A stretch of 64,000 bases of DNA from Aspidiotus rigidus (GCA_035079385.1 JAVHKY010000005.1:5456001-5520000); one strand, 5' to 3'. Counted from the stretch's first letter, positions 35,895-48,869 are shown. Notes: a model not told the origin generated them from the letters alone. Numbers and translations are program-made.

Positions 35895-37086
35895 GGTTAA
35901 AATTTGGAGCGGCTGCGTCTGAGGTTTTCTATATGCCGCCATATCCGGGCTTTTTGGACTCAAACTTAGGCTTCAGTGTGCTACTTTTGCGACAGCCTTA
36001 TATAGCCTTTCCCGATGAACCATATCGACTCCAAATCAATTCGCTATTTCAACCAGAAGTCGACTTGAAATTAACATCATTTCTGGAAGATTCAGCTCCG
36101 CTCGATATCGACCGCAAATCGACCCAAAATGATATGAGGTCGACTCAAATTCGACCGCTAATTTTCAACATTCACTCATTGAGGTCGACTTCAAAGCTGA
36201 CTCAACTCCCTGGTATGATGGCTAAATTCGATTAAAAATCGACGTCGGTTTTGGGCCAATTATATGTCATTCACCAACAGAAGACTTTTATTTTCTTTTC
36301 TTTTTTTTTACAAGCTCTCGAACTACTCAACGAGTCATTAGCCCGGGAAGGAAGTGGATCGGAGGATGTGATGGATTCTCAGTTGTTAGAAAAAGCAGAA
36401 GGGGCTTGAGAGGAGGTAGAAAATGAATATCTGATGTTTTTAAGAGAAGGGCAGGTGAAAAAATGTGGGACGGATAAATTTTCAGTTCGGCAGTATTGGT
36501 ATGAGGGGGGAGCAGAGAGTCCAAGGAGTAGGAAGGAGGGGGTTAGGCGAGTGTACCCAATTCGTAATCGAATTACAACAATTTCCTCGCAGCGTGAAGA
36601 ACGGATTGAAGGCAAAGCTTGCTTGGAAGCGATATCCACTGCGTTATGTTCCGGTAGACCGAGATGACCAGGGATCCTGAGGAAAGCAACTGCAGACAAA
36701 GAAGATGTTAAGGTATGCAGAGGGATGAGAATGCATTGAACGATAGGATTGGAAGAGTAGGGGTTTTGTACGGCTTGGAGAGATTAGAGAGAATCGGAGA
36801 AGAGGAGGAATTCACAGGATTGAGGGAGAAGAGTGAAGTGAGTAAGGCAGGAATAGCTGGCAGATAGTTTGGCAGAATATGCAACAGACATCAAGTGATG
36901 CGCGATTTGACAGGGTTCTAGAATAGAAGTCAAAACTGAGACGACTCTTGTAATTATACTTTAATGTCGACTGAAAATCGACGATTTGACCACCGCCGTA
37001 TGGGGTCAAGCATAATTAAGATTCTCAATGGTCCTCGTCACGGAATTATGACGATGCATTCTGTCCACGAAAAACAAAGTCACCAA
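35895..37086. repeat. TCGAC-phrased repeat, interrupted by a LINE
   Basis: 35995-36245 and 36962-37000 are dense in TCGAC/GTCGA words set in varied context (e.g. GGTCGACTTCAAAGCTGACT). 36964-37085 matches, in reverse complement, 49160-49280 (landmarks GGTCAAGCATAATT, AATGG, GATGCATTCTGTC). The LINE remnant at 36284-36957 splits it. Element B begins directly at its right edge. Confidence 0.6.
36284..36957 (-). pseudogene. Decayed LINE with RNase H and C-terminal knuckle
   Basis: On the minus strand, AVAFLRIPGHLGLPEHNAVD matches the RNase H motif WIPGHxGIxGNExAD, followed by IRLRIGYTRLTPSFLL and YQYC...HFFTC, the same C-terminal domain as the insert at 23611. It starts (plus view) with a T-rich tract at 36284-36311, its poly(A) end. 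Stops separate the pieces. Confidence 0.75.
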
Positions 37087-39274
37087 ACACACAGACCCAA
37101 TAAACCAGATCGACCAAATATCTCAGTCGATTTTGAGCAAATGTTGACCAAAAATAGACTGAGGGCGCTCTGATGAGTGACGAATAATAGACCAACTTTT
37201 TCGGTCGATTTACTTCCGTTTTTCCCTACCATATTTAGACCACATTTAAAGCAACTTGACAAAATTTTGAATGAAAAAATTAGTTGATCTGTAGGTGATG
37301 TAGGTACCATAAAACGGTCTATCCTCAGTCATTGGCCATACTTCCTCTGCAATTGACTATATTTTGACGATTTTTGACCAAAAAAAAAGTCGATTTCTAG
37401 GGAACTTTGACGATATAAAATATTTTCTCATAGTCAATATTTAATCATTGTCAACAAACCACCATAATTAGAATTCTTCTGATGAAAAAGATTGGTAGAT
37501 TTGTGGGTAATGTAGACGATTATAAAATAGTCTGTTGTAGCCTATATTCAAGCGATATTAACGGACCACTACAAATAGACCCCTTTTGACAAAGCAGATT
37601 TTGGGCAATAGAGACGCCATAAAACGGTCTCTAGTTAGATGATATTAATAGACCACCATTTTCGACAGGAAAAACCAGTCCATATAATCTAAGGCTTTCT
37701 CATGTGAAAGAAGAAAGAAATGAAGATAGCAATCTCGTTAACAGTGCGATTTTGGTCTAAAATTACAATATTAATTAGTATACCTTCAATCATTTATGGA
37801 CAATGTTTAGAAATTTGTGGAATTTATCATAGATTTATACTAATTAAAATTGAATCATTTAATTTAAATAATTTTTTAAAATGAATCTAAATATTATAAT
37901 GCATCTATTTATTTAAATTTAAATTATAAAATTCGTACATTATTACGTAAATTTAATTATTATAATTTAATAATTATAATTTAATTGATTTAATACAATA
38001 ATTATCATTATTCTTTATCAATTTATTATTTATAAATTAATTTTTATCAATTTAATTTATGTTAATTTATTATTTAAATTAACTCTTTAAAAATTGTTTT
38101 TTAATAATTTTTTTATTCGTCATAAATAAACCTAATAATTTTCTATTAGGTTTATGTAAAATTGAAAAAAAAGATGAAAAATATCATTCTGGTTCAATAT
38201 GATTATTTAAAATCATTGAAATGATTAAATAATGAATTCTCATTTAGAGGATAAAATATGTTAAATAAATTGAATGATATAAAAAGTTATTTAGTTTCAA
38301 TTTTTTTTAGTCGTTTTATAATAATTTTTATTGAAAATTAACATAAATATTTTTATTAAATAAATTATTCTGAAAAAAAAAAATTAATAATTTTGATTAA
38401 ATCAACTATATCAAGAAAATTTAAATAAGATCATCATTTTTTCGAAATAATATTATATTATAAACTTCTTAAATACAGTTGAAATTTAATTTCAAAAAAT
38501 AAAATTGATATAATAATTAATATTTAAAATAATTATATTTAATAATTATTCCTGTTGGAACTCCTTAAATTGAATATAGTAAATCCAATATTTTCATGAT
38601 TCGTAGAATATGTTCTTTATTGAACAATTTTATTAATAACAATATTAATTTTTAAATTTCAAATTTTATTTTAAATATCTTTATTTATCTGCGAGTTTAC
38701 GAGCAATATGACAGTTGATTCATTCCTAAGAAATCGGCTGGAAATTTTGGGCAAAAATGAGTGACTGCGGTTTGCATGAGAATAGACCAAAAAAAAAGAG
38801 TAAAAATATTGGTAGATGTTGAGGAAAAATCTACTCAAAATGGATCAAGGTATCTCCCAAAATATCTACCCAGAAATCGACTAGAAATCTTAGTCAAAAT
38901 TGAGTAATAAAATACAATATCAATTTTAGACTAAGAAACGAGGAAAAATTCTATTTTGTGTTGACAATTATAACGACCAAAAAATGGGTCGAAATGTATT
39001 CCGCATAGTGATCGAAAATCAACCAATAATAAGATCAAAATTTAGTAGGAATAATATGAGACCAACAATCAACTGAAATGAATAGACAAAATTTGGTCGA
39101 TTTATCTCAAAAATTTACTAAAAATCAACCATTTTCTGATGGTACCATAATATTTGGTCTTTTTTCAGTCGTACGACCAAAAACCAACATATGTCGACCA
39201 TATAGTGGTGGTCGACTTGGTTTATCGGGTGTCAGTAGACAATGAGCATCCTTTTCTCATTGCAGGTCACATAT
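37087..39274. mobile_element. Element B: inverted partner of the NUMT-carrying element A
   Basis: Reverse complement of 15726-17913 through its whole length: TAAACCAGATCGACCAAATA at its left, the same mitochondrial block, and the 36-bp terminal repeat at 39239-39274. Similarity continues past the terminus for about 40 bp (AAATGCTGCACAACGTGTCT), equal to the left flank of element A, so the pair may be a segmental inverted duplication rather than two independent insertions. The other end lacks ~100 bp, including the TIR and hairpin. Confidence 0.8.
37755..38700. other. NUMT-B inside element B: cox2 and cytb pieces
   Basis: Plus strand 37781-37880 reads IYGQCLEICG, YHRFI and FLKWI (cox2 C-terminus). 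Minus strand near 38180-38205 gives NHIEPEWY (cytb). It has small indels and substitutions relative to NUMT-A, so the two copies have diverged since duplication. Confidence 0.8.
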
Positions 39275-39315
39275 GAAATGCTGCACAACGTGTCTCTGGG
39301 AAAGATATATCACAC

Positions 39316-41460
39316 CGATAGTCTAAATAAGTCGATGCATCGAGTTGTCCCGTTTCTTACAGTTAAGAAACAAAATTATCGCATCGAAGAACGGTCTCAA
39401 ATGCATAGCCCACCTTAGTAAATGAAATGGTTCTAGCGACCGTGACGAAAAATAAGAAAAATACAAACTCTAATGGAAAGAAGAGGGACGCCACGAGGAA
39501 GTCACCTCGCTCGTCTTCAAAAAAGAACGTCAGATGCAGGGATGCGCAGCTAAAGCCGTTATTGGTTAAAGTTTAAGCTTAAGCTCTTGTTCTGAACAGC
39601 CAATGAATTTTGAAATATCAGGTTTTCAGCAAAAAGCTAGCCGTTGGAAAATATTGATTATTTACATGTAAAATTAAGCTATTATAATTGAGTTCAAGTA
39701 ATTATTTTGCCCCATTTTGAAAAAGCTAAAATCCAGCTAATGAATTTATTGGGGTTGGCTGTCAGCCGAAAGCTGAAGTTTAAGTTGATGTCCAAAATGT
39801 GGTCCTCCTCGGAAGGCAAGAAAAAGGTCATCCGCATCTTTCCACCACCTGCCAGCTGTAAAAGTCCCTCTTTCTTCATGATCGATTTTTTCGCATCCAA
39901 CCATGAGCGTCTCACACCTTGGGTATGCGCACCTGTTGGTGATTTACAAGGTTAAAACTATAGTAGATGAAACCCTCTGTTTGTAAACAGCGATATGCAG
40001 ACCATTCATCTGAGTATAGGACGGATCCTCGTTGACACTCTCGCTTGATGATTGGCAGGCGCTTACTTTTATCACGCCGTGCAACAACAAAATATCGGCT
40101 GTCATTCTCCTACAAAAGGCCAAGGACCCACGGCTCATCAATTCTAGTGCTACGGTTCCAACGATTCCGCACATCAGCCCTAATTTATATTAAATATTTG
40201 GTCTACGACGAGTTCCTTAATTACTTGCTTTTTGAGATTATTACCACAACATGAATGTCCCTTTCATTGACGGTCGTATTTTATTTTATTGTACTAATTA
40301 TTATTCTCATTGTTTTCAATTATGATTTTTTCGTTCTTCTGTGTATCTGTTTATTTTCTATACTGATCCACTAGACTGAGACTACTCTTCTACCTGAGTT
40401 TGTTCAATTGTCATCATTATCCACTCCGACGGTATACAGACGTCAATTGCATGCGAGGAAAACATGAAACGCTACCTTTTTTTTTTTTTCACTCGTAGAT
40501 CTTATATTTTTTTAAATTTCATTTATTTATTTATTTTTTAACAAAATAAGTTTTGCCGTTCTCTTTTTTCCTAATTATTATGGTATATCCGAAGGTTCCA
40601 GCCAAATCAGAGATTTCCAGAGTCATTGTATTTCCTACAATATAAATGGTTGGAAATGGTTAATTTGCGAGAAATATTTGTATTATTTCAAGGGGGAGGC
40701 TGAAGGCAGAGTATTTCTTGTCGGCGTTGTAGACGTGAAGATTGACACAAGGAGGAATGGAAGATACGAAGATACGTTTTTAAAACGCAACATTGTCCAA
40801 ACAAATTAAGTTTTTATAATGCAGTGTTTACGTATCGTCTTCTCATTATTCCAAACCGTGGGCGACTCTTCATCGTCTAAAATGAATAAAGAAAGTTATT
40901 AAAATAATACTCGAGTCCTAAGATGATGAACAAAACGACTCGAATGAATGAGACACGATAGAAAGAGGGGATTAGAAAGAAGACAACAAAATAAAACAAG
41001 ATTGACAGTTTAAACGGATTACGCGTAGGACCATAATTGGTTTAACATTCTATTGCAGACTATTATAACGTTTCGTATTTCTTATAGCATGTACTTCTGT
41101 ATAGACCAACTTGGTTTTGTTTTCATTTTTTCATCGCTGGGTGAAGAAACTGAGCGAAAAACGTATCATGTAATGTTGATGTAATAATATCGATGTGTTT
41201 GAGGAAAATAGTTTTGTAAGTTTACGGAATTAGGCGTGTATTCAGCTCGGTGATTTCTATACATCGTTTGTCAGTTTTTCTTTTTTCGTGACGGATTCTT
41301 ATTGAAATTTATGAATATTTCCTAAATTCCAGTCAAACACAGAAATCATTTCTATGTTTTTGATTTTCTTTTTTTAGTTATGTTCGATACCGATTGTATC
41401 CTTCAAATATTGTGTTGAATTGCTGTCAAAGTCCCTTCTTCTATGCTTGTTTTTCTTCCT
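39316..41460. other. Intron, no feature recognised
   Basis: Unique sequence with simple runs (T at about 40476-40489). No frame resembles a known protein. Confidence 0.4.
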
Positions 41461-41469
41461 GTAGAGTGT

Positions 41470-42230
41470 CATCTGTATGTGGGCACACAGGTAATGAGTA
41501 GGTCATAAAGTGCCTCTGCATTTGCCTACTCCATTTCGTGTCCATCTTCTTCTTCATGACTGTGGCTGCAAATTTAGACTCCTGGTTCCATACTTTTTAT
41601 GAACTTGACATGGTGGCTGCCAAGCTACTCAAAGCAAACGCTTCATCGACCCTAATCTCTTGCAGTGATTGGCTAAGCTTGCTCTCACACTCAAATAAGG
41701 TGTGCTGTGTCCATTATACCGCTCTTGATCGAAATGCGAACATAAGGCCCGCTTCACTTTCCTTAACTTTTCAAGAAAGTACTTTTTGAAGCAGCCATGA
41801 CCGCTCAATACTTGCATCAGATTAAAGTTTAGCTGACCATGAACTTGATTCATCCAGGTCACATATTAATGCACGAATTGTCCCTTTTTCCAGCACACTC
41901 TGCGTAGTTCTCGCTTTCCATTCCTCAAGCAAGGAGGGCCTGGCTCCCTTTGATCGGTCGTTGTCCTCCTCTTTGCTTTGAACACCACCGCTCTCTCTCT
42001 CTCTAGCAAGGAGCTTGATTGTTGGTGAGCCTCTGTCAAGACGTGCGATGCGCACTAATATAACGCAGCGCAACTTTGTTGGATCTTTTCCGTCCGTCTT
42101 CTTCTGTAGGCTCCTACCAGAGCATCATATAGGAGGAGCTAGAATGCGGTGCTCATCATGATCCTTCCGCTTGCTTCGCTCGGTCCTCCTAGGTTTGACA
42201 TTAGGCATCATAGGTAGGTCACTGTGACCT
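41470..42230 (-). pseudogene. R1-clade LINE remnant
   Basis: Minus-strand pieces in order: a segment around ARLDRGSPTIKLLARERES (R1 family: ALRxxxAYRTVSxxAxxVxAGxxPIxLLAxER), then LLEEWKARTTQS (family RxxTLxxWQxRW), then VHGQLNFNLMQVLSGHGCFK (family HGxxxFxLTQxLTGHGCFxxYL). Two or more frames and internal stops show it is dead. Upstream RT and endonuclease parts are absent. Confidence 0.75.
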
Positions 42231-44157
42231 TAGCCGCCGTTTTCGCTGCCATCAGGAATAGCCTAGGCAGATTAGGTTTTGAAATGGAAATGAATGCCGG
42301 CAAAGGTTTTTTTCGTGGATGATGTTTAAAATGGTCTCCTGAAAAACATACTAAAGTCCACAGCGATCAGAGAGCGGGCCCTCCCCCAAAGGGGATCAAA
42401 GTACCACAAAAATTAGTTTTCTGAGAATAAATCGAAAACTAAGCATCAGAGAAAAAAAAGTTTCAAACAAAAGTTGTTCCTCATCAAATTTCCTATAAAT
42501 TTCACTGTATGTATGTCAACTGGCCCAAAAACACGAGCTGGAAAGTTGGTTTGAAAGTTGAGCGATTTTCTGAAATTTTTCATTTCAGTGTTAGTGTAGT
42601 CAAATTAGACAGGTTTCGGGGAAAAAAAAGAACATTACGACATAGTAAAGGTCTGATTGCTGGAAATAGTCAAGAATGAAGTCCAAAACAACATACTAAC
42701 TTCTCCGCGTTTTTCCCCAGGAGCATCTTTTTTATGGGGGTTGAAATCCCCTCAAAATCAGTTTTTTGTAAATATCCCGCTTAATACGCAATTTAGAGAA
42801 AAAAGTCATCAGTCAAAAATTATTCCTCGTGAAATCCAGCAAACTTGCTGAATTTCTTATTGTTCCAGGCGGTATAGGGAATGATACCAAGAAGCTTGTT
42901 ATTTCTTGTTTCTTCGTTTTGATAATTGCAAGACTCGTATAGTCAATCTCTCACCGCAAAACAAGCTTCTCGGGAGATCGCCTGAAATGGCGGAGCAAGT
43001 TTGCCTGACCCAATCGACTATCAACGTGAAACCCTCATGCGACTACGCCAACTTTGACAAGGAGCGCGTTATTCTCGGATTTGTATTACGGCGGTTCTTC
43101 TTGAATTTGTGGGAGCACACAACAATAACAAGCTTCGTGGTGACATTCCTTGCATGGCTTGAAACAATTCCACACGTTAGCCCACTTCAATTGTACGCGG
43201 GTCCAAGTCAAAATCTCACCACGAGTCCCCAACAGAAGACCACATCCATTCTCACCATCGCTTGAAACAACCAGAATGGAAAACTTGAGAGCATAATACT
43301 GCAAAAACGTAGCACACGAAATTCAGCCTGTTTTCAGTCCGAAAATGGAGCACGACTTGCTGGCCTGGCCTGGCATACAGCCCCCTCATAAGGTTGGAGG
43401 GGGTGGAGGGGGATGAAGGCCAGCACGAACGGAAAACTCTACGGCACAACCCAGTACAAACGAATACACCCACTCCAACTAGAAAAATCGAAATGGGGGA
43501 AGGGCTCGCATGTTTATAGCCCGCCCCCTCAGCTTTTTACATATCATACATGCATGAGAAACGGTTTTTAAAATGTTTGTCCATGTATGGAAAACTTTAT
43601 TTTCATGTATGATAGGCAGTTGATTATACTTTTCTCAAAATAATATCGTGCAGCAAATTCCCTGTGACAATTAATTAAAACTAATAAGATTAGAATACGT
43701 TTCATCGTATGTACTAGCGAAATATTAACATTACCTTCGCACGTAACCACCGCGCAACGACGTCATCTCTCGGCAAGGAGCGCGTTATTCACGGATTTGC
43801 ATGGCGGAGGCCTAACCTTCATGAATTTTTGAGCTTACTATCCCGTGTAGGTTAAAAATGAAATACGTAGTCCGATAGGAAATTTCACGAGGAATAATTT
43901 TTGACTGATGACTTTTTTCTCTAAAATGCGTATTAAGCGGATATTTACAAAAAACTGATTTTGAGGGGGTTTCAACCCCATAAAAAAGATGCTCCTGGGG
44001 AAAAATGCGGAGAAGTTAGTATGTTGTTTTGGACTTCTTCTTGACCATTTCCAGAAATCAGACCTTTACTATGTCGTAATATTCTTTTTTTTTTTCAAAA
44101 CCTGTCTAATTTGACTACACTAACACTAAAATCAAAAATTTTAGATAATCGGTCAAC

Positions 44158-46100
44158 GTATAAACAATTACGCGTGTGAGGTGATAGATAATCCGAGGAG
44201 GAAGGTCAGGGACCAGGGGTTAATCCTTACTAAAGCCGACAAGGGTAACGCGATCGTAGTCCTGGAGAAATCCCCCTACGTTTCCAAGGTTCAAGAAGTT
44301 CTCACTCAATGTGGAGCTATTGAAAATAGCTCTTTTAACTTTCCTAACTACGTCAAAGAGGTTAGGAAGGTTGTGAACGGGAGTGAGTTTATCATAAAAA
44401 GTTCTTCGCTCAAAAAAGCCCTGCTCGTACCTAACCCTGTTCCTCCCCTCCTCTATGGGTTGCCAAAAGTTCACAAGATGAATACTCCTATGCGGCCTGT
44501 CGTCTCCTACGTCTCCTCCCCTGCCTATTTTCTGGCCAAGTTCTTGGATCGTTGGTTCAAGTCTCGAATCGAGTACGAGTCCCCCTACTCCGTTAAAGAT
44601 TCGGTTTTTCTGGCCGAGAGGCTCAAAAATGTTACCTTGCCTCCGGGTACTAGCCTCTGCTCATTTGATGTTGCCGGCCTCTTTCCCAACATACCAAAGG
44701 CCCATACTATGCAGTATATGGGTGACCTACTTGTAAAGTTCAACATTCCTCATAACGAGATACAGGAATATTTTGGCCTCCTTAATGCGTGCTGGTCCCC
44801 TAACTTCTGTAAGTTCAATGGGAAATTTTACGAGTTTCCTGAGGAGGTAGGAATCCCCATCGGCTCTCCTTTGGGCTCTCTCGTTTCGGAGATATTTATG
44901 TCCAGATTTGAGGTTGACTTGTTTTCCTCTGGCCAAGTGCTACTGAGTCACATCCATTACTGGCACCGATATGTGGACGATATATTATGTGCGTGGACCG
45001 GTCCTCAAGAGCTTCTTGGTGAGTTTCTTCAGTATCTGAATAAAATGTATCCCTCCATAAAATTCACTATAGAAATTGGAGGTTCTTCCATAAACTTTCT
45101 GGATCTCACTATCTCCGATAGAGATGGGGACCATGAATTTGCGATATTCAGGAAGGATACTTCGACCGATACAGTTGTCCACGGATCGTCCTTCTGTCCA
45201 TTTTCTCATAAGATCGCTGCCTTCAATAGTTATATTCATCGACTAACTAGCATTCCGCTAAGTCAACCAGCTTTCCAAAAGGAGCTGGCGGCCATTAAGC
45301 ACTTGGCCGCTGTGAATGAGGTCAACTTGGAGATTGACCGTATGGTCCGTAAAAAACTTACGAGGAAGGGCCTTGATTCTACCACTTCCCTCCCCCGCGA
45401 TCTGGGTGGTAATAATAATAAGAGATTACGTTGGATCAAGCTCCCGTTTTTGGGTGAGTTTTCATCCAAGCTGACTCGTGTCCTCCGCCGCTTTGGCTTC
45501 AGGCCTGCTTTTTATAACCTCACTACTGTGAAGGGTTTGTTTGTTAGGCTAAAGGACCCCATCCCGCGGGGGGAGAGGAGCGGGGTGTACAAATTGAAGT
45601 GCAGGGATTGTAACGGCTTATACATAGGCGAGACGGGTCGCCAGCTTGGAATTCGAGTAGAGGAGCACCTTAAGGCCTGGAAGAAAGGTAATTTGGGTGA
45701 TTCGGCCTTTGCGGACCACTTATCTCCAGTGGTCATAGTTTCAAGGAAGGTTCGGCTACCCTTCTCCACAAGGAGAATTCTTACTTCAAGCGCGTTGCGT
45801 TGGAAAATATCGAAATAGTGCGTCATCTGAACAGTGACGGTATTACCTTACTCAACAGGTATTTTCCCGACGAAGGTTTAATTGAATTGGTCTACGAGTT
45901 TGAGTCACCTCGCGAGGGCTCGCTCGTTCAATCCTGATCTCGTTGGTATTCTGTTTTATGAGTCGTATCTGGGTCAGTGGCGTTCTAACTTTGCCCGATG
46001 ATGGTTTGTTAACCGAAAGATCTCGCATCTTCTCCTTTATATCTGCGGTCTTTGTAATTGGTTTTTTCGTTTACTCTACTCTTTGAGTATTCTGTCATCG
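44158..46100 (+). mobile_element. Penelope-like element inserted in FB-3b, long flanking duplication
   Basis: The segment AACCTGTCTAATTTGACTAC with its neighbours (about 44083-44157) recurs after the element (about 46101-46175); in FB-3a it is present once. That is a ~70-75 bp flanking duplication with roughly 10% divergence. The tail at 45994-46031 contains CGATGA, a hairpin GGTT-TGTT-AACC, GAAA and a stem AAGAT-CTCGC-ATCTT, a hammerhead-like layout with U4 of CUGAUGA changed to C. Confidence 0.75.
44181..45937 (+). pseudogene. Penelope-like RT and GIY-YIG endonuclease (one frameshift)
   Basis: The first frame (to 45818) reads LTKADKGNAIVVLEK, LYGLPKVHK, MRPVVSYVSSPAYFLAKFLD, LCSFDVAGLFPNIP, EVGIPIGSPLGSLVSEIFMS, WHRYVDDILCAW (catalytic YVDD), INFLDLTI, and the GIY-YIG start GVYKLKCRDCNGLYIGETGR, VEEH, FADHL. 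After FADHL (about 45722) one base is off; the neighbouring frame continues with SGHSF and LENIEIVRHLNSDG, ending at TGA 45935-45937. The N-terminus before RT1 is missing. This family differs from the 30208 copy and matches the relic at 18897. Confidence 0.88.
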
Positions 46101-46676
46101 TTCTTTTTTTTCCCGAAACCTGTCTAATTTGACTACACTAACACTAAAATTAAAAATTTCAGAAAATCGCTCAACTTTTAAACCAACTTTTCAGCTCGAG
46201 TTTTTGGGCTAAGTTGACATACATAATAGTGAAATTTATAGGAAATTTGATGAGGAACAACTTTTGTTTGAAACTTTTTTTCTCTGATGCTTAGTTTTCG
46301 ATTTATTCTCAGAAAACTAATTTTTGTGGTACTTTGACCCCCTTTGGGGGAGGGTCCGCTCTCTGATCGCTGTCGACTTTTAGTATGTTTATCAGGAGAC
46401 CATTTTAAACATAATCCACGAAAAAAACCTTTGCCGGCATTTATGTCCATTTATTCTTATTTTTGAGCCTAATCTTCCTGGGTTAGAAGTGGCCTGAAGT
46501 TTAGCTTCGAGTGAAACTAGATGCCCAGATATTTCGTCATCTTTTTGATCACGATTTCCGTACCTTGCGAGCAAAAGATGTGTGGAACTATTGACGGATA
46601 ATGAATAATATAGTCTCTGTCTTTCTAGTCAGACCGACTTGATCCACAAGTCATTCTCTCTAATATATTGACAGAG

Positions 46677-46799
46677 AAATACCGTACAGACATGCACAAA
46701 TTTTTCTTACACGACCGGTTTAACCTGATGGTGAACCAGTTGATATACGGTTCGAAACCGGTCGTATAATAAAAATTTGTGCATGTCTGTACCGTATTT
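46677..46799. mobile_element. Palindromic MITE (~123 bp)
   Basis: The arms 46677-46721 and 46755-46799 pair for ~45 bp with few mismatches (GTACAGACATGCACAAATTT at one end; ACGACCGGTTT/AAACCGGTCGT at the inner end), around a 33-bp loop. No coding capacity. Confidence 0.8.
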
Positions 46800-48869
46800 T
46801 TCTTTCCATATACTCGTAATGGCGTGCAACGTTGAACACACAATTTCAATTATCATTCTCTCTAGGCCTGGTTTACCCGGCTCTCATCCTCTACAGTCGT
46901 TTCTGCAGTGCATAGCACCTGTGTACCATCCACATAGCAGATACGCTTAACGCTTAGTGACAGCTTCACCTTAAAAATCCTGTGAAACGCAACGCACCAC
47001 AAAAGCGGCTCAAGACTGACTCCTGCGACATCCCACGAGTAACTCCAGCGCTAGTGATAATCTTGTACACGAATGCAAGCACGTCTGTATCCATGAGGGT
47101 TTCCAATATCCTTACGCAAGAAGTTGAACGCGTTTCTTATATCAAGGCTGACGGCTGTAAGGCAAAGGATACTCCACGAGTGTATTCCTAGGCACTGGCG
47201 GAACTAGAAATATTTCTCAGGAGACGGGGTGAATGATGACATATCGACTTAAATAAAGAAAGCCAATCATTAAAAGGCGAGATAATAAAAGAAATTTAGA
47301 GGAGATATAATCCTCATTTGGGCTCCTCTTAAGTATGTCATTGCAGTCATAGAATTCATAGAAAGAAGTTTTGTTAGAGAGATTTTCGGCAAATAATGCA
47401 AAACTTGTCGAAAGAAAATCGCTACTCGTTTGACCAAGAATTCAAATTTTCTTTTGTTATAACGATAATAATGATGATAATAATTATAATAATGTTTTTC
47501 ATTGTTACTTTTATTGCGGTCAAGTCTTCAAACTGCTCAAAACATCGACGAAATCATTTCTCTTTTCTTTTCTTCGCGACTTCTTTTGTGGTTGAACGGC
47601 TTTACGATGTGGTTTTCTACTTGAAGTCCTCTTTAGTTCGCTCTTCAAATTATCATTGATGCTTCCGCATACGAAACCGCATCATCTGCTACCGTGCACG
47701 CTTTCACAGAAGTAACCGATAGACTGTTATTAGGATTCGAGCAAAGTGTGGCCGAGAGTGTGCTTTAATGTTTGCTGATGGCTGCGCTAGTTTAAATACG
47801 CCCAAAATTTTGCGGTTCCTTCAATGGATGGACGAGTGCCCGCAAGCCTTTTCATAATTAACAATTATCGACAATGTTTTTATAAAATCATTTCCGAAAG
47901 CGAGGAAGAAAAGATACGAAAGAGTAACATCTCCTTACACCTTATTAATTTCATTATGAATTGTAATGTAAAACCATCGCGCGTCTTATTCACACTACTT
48001 GAGGCGCTTTTGCCGTTCAAATCACTGTTCGGTACTTTCAACAATCCGCCTTCCAAGACCACCCATTTTAAATGACCGTTTATTTCCAGTTTCGAAGCAG
48101 TTTAAATTAAGTATTGGTATAAGTTATATACCCTTTCTTTCTTTCCTTCCTTTTGATTTATTTTTTCGTTCATTTTCGTCCTCCTTTTTTTCTTATATTA
48201 TATTTTCTTCATCTTTCTTTTTATTCACATTGTCCGTCTAAACTTATATTAGCGCTACCAGATGGAAGCGAGCTGTGCCCTATAATTTACTAACTGGACG
48301 AGATAATTTGATTTTCGTCTTTTTTCTTTACGAATTTTTATTGATGACGCGAATATCTTCACATCCGAAATATCAAATCGATAAATTTGTGAATACTTCA
48401 TTACGGGGGATGATGCGATATAAAATCGGAGCTCTTTTCGAGAGCATTTAAGGCGTTCTCATCGTGACCAAAGTTCGACCTTTTTTCACACATATATTGA
48501 TGAAGTAGAGAAATTTTACTCTACAACGAACCTCTTGTATCTTTTTTCCAAAACTTGATAATACCCCAAAATAGAACCTGCAGAAGTAGCGTGTTGAATT
48601 GAAAATAACAAACCTGATCTGTAAACATTTTCCACGCAGAACTCGTTCACGAAATAAAGATAACGAACCTACTAGGTAAAAAATTCGTATCATCGACAGA
48701 CCTTTCAATTTGCTCTCCTTCTAGATAGTATTTATCATATCCTACACAAAGAACGCTGTCAATAGACTTACCTATACATGGAGATGACATACAAACAGAA
48801 TTAATAACAAGTAGGTATTTCGACTCTTCTTCCTTCAAAATCTTTGTCAAAATTGCATCGATATATTGT
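46800..48869. other. Intron, no feature recognised
   Basis: Unique sequence; a pyrimidine-rich tract lies at 48130-48240. No exon of the EGF or DSL type was found. Confidence 0.4.

Larger units (their letters stand above)
42259..46485. mobile_element. Foldback element FB-3b, split by a Penelope-like element
   Basis: Same family and orientation as FB-3a. The ends are TAGCCTAGGCAGATTAGG and CCTAATCTTCCTGGGTTA, flanked by GAA at 42256-42258 and 46486-46488 (possible 3-bp duplication). The left arm is uninterrupted here, showing the pre-LINE state of FB-3a. The unpaired centre (about 42860-43850) matches 24370-25330. The right arm is interrupted at about 44158-46098 by the PLE. Confidence 0.8.
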
